Assembly (NCBI GenBank): GCA_036567965.1 | Contig: DATCTN010000015.1 | Coordinates: 81,431-145,430, forward strand | From: Candidatus Kryptoniota bacterium | Lineage (GTDB): Bacteria > Bacteroidota > Ignavibacteria > Kryptoniales > JAKASW01 | Reading direction: 5' to 3' | Length of the DNA stretch: 64,000 nt | In this document: in pieces, positions 49,686 to 58,920 of the stretch | Layout: the number at the start of each line of letters is the position of its first letter | Numbering within the stretch: the stretch's first letter is position 1 | Notes under the pieces: model-generated | What the model saw: only the letters and a program-made list of their open reading frames with translations | Databases searched by the model: none | Told to the model about the DNA's origin: nothing | Program-made: the position numbers and the translations under genes

Positions 49686-52175
49686 ATGAGATCAACCCTA
49701 GGCATTACGGTTCTGATCCTGGTCCTCTGGTGTACGGGTGTTGTAAAATCCCAGCAGCGCAGCAGAGAAGATCATGATGCCATAAAATACGTAAAGCTCG
49801 TTCCGGCCGAACTGAAATCGCTGAAATATACAAGCAGTACTGGACGGCTTTACCGGACTCAATCCGCAACCTGGACTACGCTCGGCCCGCAGCCGATCAA
49901 CATGGAGTTCAACACCGGCGTGTCTTCAGGTAGAGTCGCGTCCCTCGCCGTGGATCCTACCAATGCAAACATCGTATATGCAGCGGCGGCGGGCGGGGGC
50001 TTGTGGAAGACAACCGATGGTGGTACGACGTGGAATCCACTCACTGATGATCTTCCGCGCCTCGCATCGGGCAGCGTTGCCGTCGACCAGACCAACGACC
50101 AGATTGTTTATTACGGTCAGGGCGAATTGCATTTCTCAATCGATAGCTACCCGGGTTCAGGCTTCTACATGTCGACCGACGGCGGGACAACCTGGGCGCA
50201 GATACATTTACCCGGTTCCTTGTATTATACCGGGAAAGTCGAGGTCGCTCCATCGGACCACAACGTAGTCTATACCTGTGGTTACTATGATATCTACAAG
50301 TCTACCGATGCGGGCCAGTCGTGGGGCGAGTTGAATCTCACCCCAGTCGACAGCATCGGATATGCCGGCGCCGTTCAGGACCTGGCAGTCGATCCGACCA
50401 ACGCCAGTGTTGTCTACGCTGTGAAGGGAAGCTCGTTCTCGGATCCGTTCGACACCAGCTTCGGCGTATTTAAGTCCATCAACGGCGGCACATCCTGGAC
50501 AAGAACTTCCGCCGGACTCCCCGCATCTAAATACATCACTCGAATTTCAATCGCCGCGGCTCCGAACAACAACCAGGTCTTGTACGTCGGTATCAACGGG
50601 ACAAATCCCCTGAAGCCAAGCAGCGACACGACAAGGGCATTCAAAACGACAGACGGCGGATCCTCCTGGACAGTTATGCAGATCAATTCCGATTACGGCG
50701 GCGGGCAGGGTTGGTACAATAACATGGTCGCCGTGGACCCGACAAACGCGAGTGTCGTGTATGTCGGTGGAATCGATCTCTGGAAATCGACAGACGGCGG
50801 TTCCACATGGACCAATCTCACGAAGGCCTACAGCACAGGGAATGTGCATCCCGATCAGCATGCACTCTCGTTCATGCCGGGCACGGGCAACTTCTTCCTA
50901 GGAGACGACGGAGGTGTTTGGAAAACCACGGACGGCGGCACGACTTTCTCCGACTGCAATACAAATCTTCAGGTGACCCAGTTCTACGCTGTCGGGATCG
51001 ACGCTTCAAATTCGTCGCTCACATATGCCGGCGCACAGGACAACGGGACCGATAGAAATATTTCGCCTTCCAACAACTGGTCCGAAATATATTCCGGGGA
51101 CGGCGGATATGTGACGGTGGATCCGACCAACTCGAACATTGTCTACGGAGAATATGTGAACGGTGCCCTTGTAAGATCGATGAATGGAGGATCAGGCTTT
51201 TCTCCAATCGTCACAGGCTTGAATGGAGACGGCTACTGGACAACTCCGTACCAGCTCGATCCAAACAACACGAGCATACTTTATACGGCAACCGACAGAG
51301 CCTACAAAACCACAAACAAAGGTACCAACTGGTCCGCGGTGAGTGCCGCGGTGAAGGGTACAGGGGATCTCGTTACAACCATGGCGCTCTCTGCAGCCGA
51401 GCCGAACGTGCTTTATGCCGGAATAAGCGGATACCGGGGCGGCGATGCCGGAAGCTTCCTGTACGTTTCCCAGGACAGCGGCAAGACCTGGATGGATATA
51501 ACGATCAACGGCGATTCCACGAACGACTTCGCCCGCGTGACGGCGGACCCGACGCAAAAAGGCGTCGCATACCTCGCCATGCTCCAGAGTCCGGAAGTCA
51601 TGAAGACGACCAACTATGGCACGAGTTGGACCCCGATCGGATCAACATCAAACGGATTTAACGGTGAACCGGCCAAATATATTTGCGTCGATTCGACGAC
51701 AGGATACATTTACGCCGGCACATACGACGGAGTCTACATCACCACGAACGGTGGAGGAACCTGGTCGAAACTCGGCACGGGTTTGCCCAATGCCGTTGTC
51801 GATGACATCGCGATCCAGTACGCGACTCATTCGCTTCGTGTTGCGACACACGGGCGCGGAGGATGGGAAGTTGATCTTGCCACAGGAATCGCGCGGTCTG
51901 TCGAGACGCCAACAGAGTTTAGTCTCGCGCAAAATTATCCGAACCCATTCAATCCGGCGACCACCATCAGTTTCAAGCTTGCAGCCGACAGCTACGTCAC
52001 CCTGAAGGTCTACGACGTGCTCGGAAGAGAGGTCGCTACGCTGATGAAGGGGAAGCAGAAAGCAGGAGAGCACTCGCTGACTTTCGACGCGAGTAAGCTG
52101 ACAAGCGGTGTCTACTTCTACAGAATTGCGACGTCATCGTTCACTGAAACGAGAAAAATGATTTTAGTTAAATAA
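49686..52175 (+). CDS. T9SS-sorted large Asp-box/VPS10-like propeller protein
   Basis: This 829-residue protein has a signal peptide and about ten repeats of the TTDGGxTW type (KTTDGGTTW, STDGGTTW, STDAGQSW, KTTDGGSSW, KSTDGGSTW, QDSGKTW). Each is often preceded by AVDPTN, as in sortilin-like ten-bladed propellers. It ends in a type A sorting domain with NYPNPFNPATTISFKLA. Relatives occur among glycan-binding or hydrolysing proteins, but no catalytic residues are evident. The ATG at 49686 has GGAG 7 nt upstream and was preferred over the ATG at 49668. A strong terminator follows. Confidence 0.85.
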   Translation: MRSTLGITVLILVLWCTGVVKSQQRSREDHDAIKYVKLVPAELKSLKYTSSTGRLYRTQSATWTTLGPQPINMEFNTGVSSGRVASLAVDPTNANIVYAAAAGGGLWKTTDGGTTWNPLTDDLPRLASGSVAVDQTNDQIVYYGQGELHFSIDSYPGSGFYMSTDGGTTWAQIHLPGSLYYTGKVEVAPSDHNVVYTCGYYDIYKSTDAGQSWGELNLTPVDSIGYAGAVQDLAVDPTNASVVYAVKGSSFSDPFDTSFGVFKSINGGTSWTRTSAGLPASKYITRISIAAAPNNNQVLYVGINGTNPLKPSSDTTRAFKTTDGGSSWTVMQINSDYGGGQGWYNNMVAVDPTNASVVYVGGIDLWKSTDGGSTWTNLTKAYSTGNVHPDQHALSFMPGTGNFFLGDDGGVWKTTDGGTTFSDCNTNLQVTQFYAVGIDASNSSLTYAGAQDNGTDRNISPSNNWSEIYSGDGGYVTVDPTNSNIVYGEYVNGALVRSMNGGSGFSPIVTGLNGDGYWTTPYQLDPNNTSILYTATDRAYKTTNKGTNWSAVSAAVKGTGDLVTTMALSAAEPNVLYAGISGYRGGDAGSFLYVSQDSGKTWMDITINGDSTNDFARVTADPTQKGVAYLAMLQSPEVMKTTNYGTSWTPIGSTSNGFNGEPAKYICVDSTTGYIYAGTYDGVYITTNGGGTWSKLGTGLPNAVVDDIAIQYATHSLRVATHGRGGWEVDLATGIARSVETPTEFSLAQNYPNPFNPATTISFKLAADSYVTLKVYDVLGREVATLMKGKQKAGEHSLTFDASKLTSGVYFYRIATSSFTETRKMILVK

Positions 52176-52229
52176 CGCGATTCAATTTTGCGGCCAACCC
52201 GCATCAGAGTTGCCCTCTGTAATCTAGAT

Positions 52230-52262
52230 AAAGCTCCGGTTAGACCGGAGCTTTGTTTTCTC
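52230..52262 (+). terminator. Rho-independent terminator
   Basis: A perfect 11-bp stem (52230-52240 with 52244-52254) around TAG is followed by GTTTTCT. It lies 54 bp after the large propeller gene and before the DUF4905 gene. Confidence 0.85.
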
Positions 52263-52290
52263 CCCGCATCTGTGGTTATCTTAACAGGTC

Positions 52291-53127
52291 ATGAAATTAT
52301 TCCGGGGACACATCCCTCCATCGTGGAAATTCAAGAGCGACGTGAAAGTCTGGCGGCTTCTTCCCGGCAAAGGAGTGCTCGCGGTCGAATTGCGTGACAC
52401 TGCCAATAAGACTGCTTCATTCGCAGGTATAGAAATCGGTTCGGGAAAAACTCTCTGGAAAGATCTCCGCTTCGAGAACGGCTGGTGGGTTACGATAAAC
52501 ACAATCTACGAGGACGTCATCCTCCTGCAGCAATTTGTCAGGCCCGACATGCCGACCGCCGGAAAGGTGTTCGCCGTCGATCTGTTGTCGGGAAAAATTC
52601 TGTGGCAGAACGACTCGCTCACTTATCTTTACGCTGCGGAAGGCGGCGTCATATGTGCGAAACGAACTCTCGTCAGCGATGAAATCGTGTCGCTCGATTA
52701 CAGGACAGGTATTGAGAAATCAATTTCTCCTCCCGTCGATCTCTCGCGCTCCGGGCTCGCTTCAGGTACGCAGGCGGAGAATTTTATCCTGCCGGAGCTC
52801 CTTGAGCCCGACGGCAAAAAATCTTATCCCGAAATCTCCGATGCCCTAAGGAATGTTCTTCCTCCTGACGCTCACGCTCCATCCGCAATAGTTTATCGGT
52901 CAGGTAAGACGATCGCAGGATTCCACTTGAGAAATGGAGAGGACGAACGAGGAACCGCTCTGTACGACTCTCACCTGCAGATCGTCGATTCAAATGGCAA
53001 GATCATGTTCCGGGATGTCGCGGATACGAATGTCTACATGCCTATAACCGATTTCTATTTCGTCGCGGAAACTCACCTGATCTACGTAAGGAACTCGAAC
53101 GAAATAGTCGCGGTAAAATTAGGCTGA
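52291..53127 (+). CDS. DUF4905-like propeller protein
   Basis: This 278-residue protein has no signal peptide. PQQ-propeller-like units are visible: IEIGSGKTLWKDLRFENGWW and DLLSGKILWQNDSLTYLY. The overall pattern is that of DUF4905, a family of unknown function. The ATG follows a weak ribosome-binding site and a terminator, so it has its own promoter, not identified. Its 3' end overlaps the 3' end of the AddB-like gene on the other strand by 9 bp. Confidence 0.55.
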   Translation: MKLFRGHIPPSWKFKSDVKVWRLLPGKGVLAVELRDTANKTASFAGIEIGSGKTLWKDLRFENGWWVTINTIYEDVILLQQFVRPDMPTAGKVFAVDLLSGKILWQNDSLTYLYAAEGGVICAKRTLVSDEIVSLDYRTGIEKSISPPVDLSRSGLASGTQAENFILPELLEPDGKKSYPEISDALRNVLPPDAHAPSAIVYRSGKTIAGFHLRNGEDERGTALYDSHLQIVDSNGKIMFRDVADTNVYMPITDFYFVAETHLIYVRNSNEIVAVKLG

Positions 53128-56100
53128 TTCCTTTTCAAATTCCTTTTCGATCAGCGCTATCCTGCACGCTTCCGTGTATGGGCAGTACAGGCAAACTTTC
53201 TCGAAAGGAAATTCCGTAAGATTGAAGCGCCCCGATCTCGCAGATCCGACTTTTGCAGACACGAACATTTCCGTCTCGTGGGACAAGGCATCCATAGTCT
53301 TGGGATAATTTTCCGTGCCCCGCGTAGGGCGAGAGAGATCATACGACCGGTTGTATTTAAGCTCGCCGTCCTTTTCGCGAACGATGAAGTTTATCGCTCC
53401 ATTTCCGTCTTCATCATGTAGAAGCGTGTTTCGATTCAAGGATACAAAAGCAGCTCCGGAGGGAGCCGATATAAGGGGCTCCTTCCCCGCAATCCTGCCG
53501 AGTGCGGCAAGGTAGATCAGGAGCTGCGGAGAAATCTTTTCGCGAACAACTTCTCTGTATGAAGCTATCCGGCTCGATGTCTTGTAGTCGATTATGATCG
53601 GCCCGTCGTCTCCGGTATCGACGCGATCTATTTTACCTCTTACCGCAACGCCTCCGATGCTCACCGGTTCTAAATCTCCGGATCCAAACTCGAATTCGAA
53701 AAGGCCAGGGATCAATCCGTATTCGGTGAGTCTTGCCTGTACTTTCTTCAGAAAGAGCTCGAGTGTACCCTGATTCCCGGCGTTCCCGAGTATCGCGTCT
53801 CTTTCCACTTCAAATAGTTCGTGATGAATGCCTAGTTCGTCGAGGACCTGCCTGCCGATGGCCAGGAGGAGATTCAGTTCATCTTTCGCCTGCTCCAGCT
53901 TGCCGCCGCGGCCCAGCTCCGTATAAAATCTTTGCAGGATCCTGTGAAGAACCGTCCCTCTTTCAATTGCGCTGAGTGAAGTTTCGATCTCGGGAGGTTC
54001 GGTTATGTGAAGCACTCTTCTTACGAAGAACTGGAATCCGCATCTCGACAGCGATTCTATCTGGGCAGCAGAAAAAACCCGGCCGGCAAATTGACCATCG
54101 GCAAGCTTCACGAGGGCCTGGTCGGTTATTCTGCCGTTGAATTCGCTCTCTCGGTCGTCTCTGTACCTCGCGCGTTCTGCGAGTTTGCATCTTTCAAGAT
54201 TTATCGGAAGCATCGCTCCCGAAGTTTTGTCATCGACCAATCCCGCCGCATCTGCTTCTATGAGCTGATGAATCGAATAAATATTCGTCGTCTCCTTCGT
54301 ACCGGCAGGCTCGACGAGCACCGTAGCGTCTGCCGCATCGAGGAACGCATCGATAAACGATGATCGAATAAGCCGAACCTCGTCACGCTGCATCGGATAA
54401 ATGAGGTGGAGACTTTTCCCGAACGAAGCGACCGCCTGGAAGAAGAGATGTCTCTGCAAATATGGTTGTGTCTCCCGGTTCTCTCTCTGTGTCATCAGCG
54501 GGAGAAATATTTCGGGAACGTACCTCGTCGGGAGTTCTCCTTCGTTGAGGCCGACAATGAAGACATGATCAAACTCGAGACCGCGCATCTCTTCGAGAGC
54601 GGTCACGTACACACCGAATCCGTACCGCTGTCTTATATTGAAGCGAGTAAGCCCGAGCGCGGCCCGGAGATTCTGGACCCAGGTTTCAAGCGGCAGTGGG
54701 CCGGCGTCCGCGTTGCCTTCTGAAACCTCCTCAACAACCTCGAGAAAAGCGGAGAGCGCGCGGGCGTCCCGCTCGACTATTTCAGTCAGGATCCCGCCGA
54801 CATCCATCGCAGCAATGTTCTCGTGAATCCTCAGATTCTTCACCAGTTCACCTACCGCGCTTTTGAAGCCCGCCGCCGTCATGTCCCGCAAAACCGGTTT
54901 CAGTGTATTCTCAATCGAGTCAAGTATTTCCGCCGCGTTTTTCAGAATTTCTATGTCGTGTAATTTCTCCGCGAGACTATCATCCGTCTTCGAGCGGGCA
55001 GCATCTTCGAGCACGGCCGCCTTAACTGCGATCGCTGATTTGAATGTCTTCAACCCTCTCTCAAACCTGCAGATCGCCGCCGCGTTGAGAATGATGCTGC
55101 CCACATCGCCGTACGCGTCCGACACCGTGACAAGCCGGTTCGTGACCGCCCGAAGGAGAGACACACGCTCATAGTCCCCAAGCTTCACGTCAATGAACGA
55201 AAGGACAGCGTTGACGATAGGATTACTTTCGAGCGTGTACCTGTCGGTTATGTTCACCGGAATCTGGTATTTCGGAAACACTTCCCGGAACAGTCCCGAA
55301 TAACTCTGCGGTAGATACGACGCAACACAAATCCTGTCTAGTTTTTGATCGGGCTTGCTCTTTACAATCTCCTTTATCTTCTCAGCGACAAACTCCACCT
55401 CTCGAAGATTGTCCCTTACCCCGACTATGAATGCTTTATCGACCAGGTTCAGCTTTTTGCGCGGACGCCCGTCGGCAAACAAATAAGTACCAAGAAACTC
55501 ACGAGATCCCGGTGATTTCCCGCTTCCGTCTCGCACCCGAGCCTCATGCACTTTAAACCCGCGTACCTTCAATTCGGAAACGGTTGCGAGCATTGTCTTA
55601 AAAAGATTTTCGTTCCTGTCGTTGCAATCGAGCCTGACAAGAAACGAAAAATCTTTTTGCCTAGAAAGCATTTTCAGGAATTCGAGCTCGGGCTTTTTGA
55701 AATTGTAGAACCCTTCTATGAAAAATGCCGCTCCTTCGGGACAAATCACGCGGATAGTCGCTTCCGTCAACCTTCCGTTCACGACTGAGAGCAGACCGGG
55801 TGTGTCGATGAGATTGTTCCCCAGCTCTTTTTCATACCCGGCATAAATCTTTAGAAACTCTTCAAGCTTAAGTCGCTCCGGTTTTTCCGCCACGGAAAGG
55901 AGGAGCTTGTAATCCTCGGGAGTGATACCATTTTCTTTGAGGTATCCTATCTGGTCGACAATTTTTTTTATCGTTCCCGCGGGAGCGACGCCGCGCCTTG
56001 TCCCGGGACGTGACGAGGCAAACTTGAAGAACTTCAAATCGGTCCGTGAAATCACCCTGTCGATGACCATTCCCTGAAGAGAAGTGGAGATCACCCGCTT

Positions 56101-56337
56101 TCCCGTGTTCATCGCAGAGAAAACCTTCTGCGCGAAGAGTTCGAGTGTGTACACGGGGAATCTTCCGAAAGCGACGTCCTGTACCAGCTCGCGCTCGAGC
56201 TCCCTAACTCGCCGGCGGGTCGGGACGATATACACGAAATCATATTTCCCGTCTCCACGACGTGCCCTTGTCTTGACTTGAGACGTGAAGTCTTCGACAA
56301 CCGGTCCGTCGAAGTTCTTCGAGAGTACGATCGGCAT
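53119..56337 (-). CDS. addB: AddB-like helicase-nuclease subunit (PD-(D/E)XK, 4Fe-4S)
   Basis: This 1,072-residue protein has an inactivated UvrD-like helicase region and a C-terminal RecB-family nuclease. Nuclease motifs are GKIDRVD and IIDYKTSS. The iron-sulfur Cys pattern is SRCGFQFF plus CLYCPYTEAC (CxxCx5C), as in AddB. The N-terminus (VYIVPTRRRVRELERELV) lacks a GxGKT P-loop. AddAB resects DNA double-strand breaks. No addA is present in the window. It overlaps rmuC upstream by one base, linking two DNA-end-processing genes. Confidence 0.8.
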   Translation of the reverse strand: MPIVLSKNFDGPVVEDFTSQVKTRARRGDGKYDFVYIVPTRRRVRELERELVQDVAFGRFPVYTLELFAQKVFSAMNTGKRVISTSLQGMVIDRVISRTDLKFFKFASSRPGTRRGVAPAGTIKKIVDQIGYLKENGITPEDYKLLLSVAEKPERLKLEEFLKIYAGYEKELGNNLIDTPGLLSVVNGRLTEATIRVICPEGAAFFIEGFYNFKKPELEFLKMLSRQKDFSFLVRLDCNDRNENLFKTMLATVSELKVRGFKVHEARVRDGSGKSPGSREFLGTYLFADGRPRKKLNLVDKAFIVGVRDNLREVEFVAEKIKEIVKSKPDQKLDRICVASYLPQSYSGLFREVFPKYQIPVNITDRYTLESNPIVNAVLSFIDVKLGDYERVSLLRAVTNRLVTVSDAYGDVGSIILNAAAICRFERGLKTFKSAIAVKAAVLEDAARSKTDDSLAEKLHDIEILKNAAEILDSIENTLKPVLRDMTAAGFKSAVGELVKNLRIHENIAAMDVGGILTEIVERDARALSAFLEVVEEVSEGNADAGPLPLETWVQNLRAALGLTRFNIRQRYGFGVYVTALEEMRGLEFDHVFIVGLNEGELPTRYVPEIFLPLMTQRENRETQPYLQRHLFFQAVASFGKSLHLIYPMQRDEVRLIRSSFIDAFLDAADATVLVEPAGTKETTNIYSIHQLIEADAAGLVDDKTSGAMLPINLERCKLAERARYRDDRESEFNGRITDQALVKLADGQFAGRVFSAAQIESLSRCGFQFFVRRVLHITEPPEIETSLSAIERGTVLHRILQRFYTELGRGGKLEQAKDELNLLLAIGRQVLDELGIHHELFEVERDAILGNAGNQGTLELFLKKVQARLTEYGLIPGLFEFEFGSGDLEPVSIGGVAVRGKIDRVDTGDDGPIIIDYKTSSRIASYREVVREKISPQLLIYLAALGRIAGKEPLISAPSGAAFVSLNRNTLLHDEDGNGAINFIVREKDGELKYNRSYDLSRPTRGTENYPKTMDALSHETEMFVSAKVGSARSGRFNLTEFPFEKVCLYCPYTEACRIALIEKEFEKESA

Positions 56338-57536
56338 TACTCTATCCTTGGCGGCTCCTCGTCGATGTTTGCGATACCCTGGAGACGATCACGGAACCTC
56401 CCGAGCGCCTCATGAGATTCACCATACTTGTTCTGAGCGTTTCTCAGATGGGTGCCGAGCGTATCAAATTGCTCGCCGAATTTCTCGAGCGCGTTCTCCA
56501 GCTGGGCAAGCTGGTTCCTTACCCGCTCGGCGTTCTTCTCGATCTGCATTCCCTTCAGCCCGATCGCAATCGCCTGGATGTAAGCGTAAAAACTGTTCGG
56601 AGACGCCGGGATCACGTGTTTGTTCATCGCATGCCTGTAGACTCCGCTTTCGTCGGTGTCCTGCATGAGGAGCTCGTAGTACATGCTCTCGGACGGGATG
56701 AACATTATCGCGAAATCGAACGTCCCCTCAGCCGGCTTAATGTACTTGGACGCGATGTCGTCGATTTGCCCTTTTAGAACCGCCATGAACCTGTTCAACG
56801 CCAGTTTCTTGTCCGCGTCATTCTCGGCATCGACATACCTTTGGAATTCGTCCTTGGGGAATTTCGAATCGATCGGAATGATTTTCTCCGATGTCCGGAT
56901 GATTGCGTCTACTTTCGAGCCGTCACGAAAGCCGTATTGGAATTCATAGAAACCCTGCGGGATGACCTGCTTAATGAGTTCTTCGAGAAGAGTTTCGCCG
57001 AGATTACCGCGAAGCTTCGGCGAGCTGAGAATGTTCTGGAGCTGGTTAATTTGTTTCCCTATCTCCATCATGTTCACGCTCGCCTCTTTCAGCTCGCCGA
57101 AATCCTGTTTCAATGAGGAAAATAATTTGTTCGCCTCGCTGAGCTGTCCGCCGAGCTGTCCCTCGAAGCTCGAAAGGCGCTGCTCGACCGAGCCGCGGAG
57201 ATTTTCGACCTGCTTCCCCATCAGAGATGTCAGTTCCGAGACCTGGTTGGTAAGCTGGACCACCTGCGCGTTTGTACCCGCACGGTTATCCTCCATTCCC
57301 TTCGAGAGCGTGTTCGTCACAAGCTGAAGCGTGCTGGCTATCGTATCGCTGTTTGCCCGCGAGGCATCCGACACGGATCTAATGGAAGCATCGAGATCGT
57401 TCTTAAGCATCGTGAATAGCTGCACCGTCTGGTCAGGCGACGACTTCCCTGCCTTCGACAGGTTCCTGAACTCGAGGAACAACACGGCAACAAGAATAAG
57501 AAGAGCAGCTAAAAGGATTATCGCTAGTGTACTCAT
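56337..57536 (-). CDS. rmuC: DNA recombination protein RmuC
   Basis: This 399-residue protein has an N-terminal membrane segment (ILLAALLILVAVLFLEF), a long coiled coil (about 30-165), then the RmuC domain with KLRGNLGETLLEELIKQV, IPIDSKFPKDEF and FIPSESMYYELL. RmuC limits DNA inversions and acts on DNA structures, probably as a nuclease of the PD-(D/E)XK fold. It is upstream of, and translationally coupled to, the AddB-like gene. A repeat-rich 309-bp gap precedes it. Confidence 0.93.
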   Translation of the reverse strand: MSTLAIILLAALLILVAVLFLEFRNLSKAGKSSPDQTVQLFTMLKNDLDASIRSVSDASRANSDTIASTLQLVTNTLSKGMEDNRAGTNAQVVQLTNQVSELTSLMGKQVENLRGSVEQRLSSFEGQLGGQLSEANKLFSSLKQDFGELKEASVNMMEIGKQINQLQNILSSPKLRGNLGETLLEELIKQVIPQGFYEFQYGFRDGSKVDAIIRTSEKIIPIDSKFPKDEFQRYVDAENDADKKLALNRFMAVLKGQIDDIASKYIKPAEGTFDFAIMFIPSESMYYELLMQDTDESGVYRHAMNKHVIPASPNSFYAYIQAIAIGLKGMQIEKNAERVRNQLAQLENALEKFGEQFDTLGTHLRNAQNKYGESHEALGRFRDRLQGIANIDEEPPRIE

Positions 57537-57642
57537 GATCTTCCCTTAAACGTGTAAGAAAAAGAAAGAACCAATTGATCTGAACGATCTAATCGAATTC
57601 TCAACTTCATATTTACTCAAGCACGCCGGTAGACAAATAATT

Positions 57643-57789
57643 GTCATTCCGAAGAGTCTGGTGGGCACTGGCAGTGCTACGACGAGGAATCTTCTTAAGG
57701 ATTCCCCGATGATTCTTTGGTAGAACTGTACGCAGGATTCCTCCGGTCACTTGTCCCGACTGTGTCGGTGCTCGTTCGGTCGGAATGAC
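57643..57789. repeat. 147-bp palindromic intergenic element
   Basis: The element is bounded by a perfect 10-bp inverted repeat, GTCATTCCGA (57643-57652) and TCGGAATGAC (57780-57789). Inside, GAGGAATC (57684-57691) pairs with GATTCCTC (57736-57743). A further GGAATC/GATTCC pair and the local palindrome CCGACTGTGTCGG are also present. The terminal-inverted-repeat structure is that of a small non-autonomous dispersed element. The 57537-57845 gap holds no gene. Confidence 0.7.
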
Positions 57790-57845
57790 GGTTGGATCTG
57801 CGACTTCCGACACAAGCATGAGAATAGGCACCTAATATTTCTTCA

Positions 57846-58766
57846 CTAGAATATCTTCTTTCTCCTTGTCAGATATGCTGTCAGCGCCTTATCGAATGGC
57901 GTTGATGTCGTCAGAAGAGAATAGTCGATATCGTTTTCGAAACACTTGCTCTTTAGCTCATGGATGAACCTGTTTACATTATTTCTATAGGTCGTCTTCA
58001 TTGCGGACACCTGTGTCGAAACCTGTTCGCCAGTTTCAAGATCGGTAAAAATCGAATCGCCCGGGTAGTCGAGGTTTATCTCGGCTTCGTCCATGACGTG
58101 AAAAGCGATGACTTCATTCTTCCTGTGCCTGAAGTGTTTTAGCGCGGTGATCACGCTCCGCGTCTCGTCGAGGAAATCGCTTATGACGATAATGAGTCCG
58201 CGTCTCTTGATGCGCTCGGCCAATGACGAGAGCGCCGCGGCGGTCGAGGTTTTCGCATTAGGTTTCGTGTCGGACAGCTCCGTAAGAAGCCGTTTCATGT
58301 AGGAGTAAGTGAGATGCGGCTCGAAGAAACTCCTTACGGTCTCGTCGTAGACCGCAAGCCCCGTTGCGTCCTGCTGTTTCATCATGAGGTAGATGAGACC
58401 CGCCGCGAGGTATGATGCGTACTCGAGTTTCGTCACTTTCCCGTCGCGCTTGTCCGAAGGACCCCTGACGGGGAACCCCATCGAGTTGCTCGCATCGAGG
58501 AGGATGTATGCCTTGAGGTTCGTCTCCTCCTCGAACTGTTTTATATATAGCCGGTCGCTTCGGCCGTAAACTTTCCAGTCGATGTTGCCTATGCTGTCGC
58601 CGGGGAAATACTGTCGATGTTCGGCAAACTCTACGCTGAAACCGTGGTAAGGGCTTCTGTGCATTCCGATCAGGAACCCTTCCACGATCAGCCGCGCGCG
58701 CAGCTCCATGTTTGAAAGCCGCGAGATGAATTCCGGCGTCAGGATTCGAAGTGGACTCTCGCTCAT
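57846..58766 (-). CDS. DUF58 domain protein (vWA-like)
   Basis: This 306-residue protein has the DUF58 core GFSVEFAEHRQYFPGDSIGNIDWKVYGRSDRLYIKQFEEE, identified by YFPGDSIGNIDWKVYGR. It is followed by a von Willebrand A-like fold with a MIDAS-type DASNS. There is no membrane segment. DUF58 proteins usually work with a MoxR AAA+ ATPase on maturation of complexes or envelope processes, but no MoxR gene is in the window. It is divergent from the iron-uptake locus. Confidence 0.87.
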   Translation of the reverse strand: MSESPLRILTPEFISRLSNMELRARLIVEGFLIGMHRSPYHGFSVEFAEHRQYFPGDSIGNIDWKVYGRSDRLYIKQFEEETNLKAYILLDASNSMGFPVRGPSDKRDGKVTKLEYASYLAAGLIYLMMKQQDATGLAVYDETVRSFFEPHLTYSYMKRLLTELSDTKPNAKTSTAAALSSLAERIKRRGLIIVISDFLDETRSVITALKHFRHRKNEVIAFHVMDEAEINLDYPGDSIFTDLETGEQVSTQVSAMKTTYRNNVNRFIHELKSKCFENDIDYSLLTTSTPFDKALTAYLTRRKKIF

Positions 58767-58826
58767 TTAAAGAAAGTTAACCAAGATGAGGGGCAAAACC
58801 ACCGCATATAATGGCGAAAACGAGGC

Positions 58827-58872
58827 TTGACTGTCGGCATTTTCGGTTGTAATTTAGACGTAGTCTTAATAA
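58827..58872 (+). promoter_or_regulatory. Promoter with overlapping dyad, candidate Fur-type operator
   Basis: TTGACT (58827-58832) and TAATTT (58850-58855) are spaced by 17 nt. A dyad centred at 58861 (left arm 58850-58859, right arm 58863-58872; TAATTTAGAC on the left) matches in 8 of 10 arm positions. It overlaps the -10 element and start site, as a repressor operator would. It precedes the outer-membrane protein gene and the fur-feo genes. Confidence 0.45.
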
Positions 58873-58920
58873 TGAAAAGCACGGAAACTAAAACGAAGAG
58901 ATGCAACAGACGGACACAAG

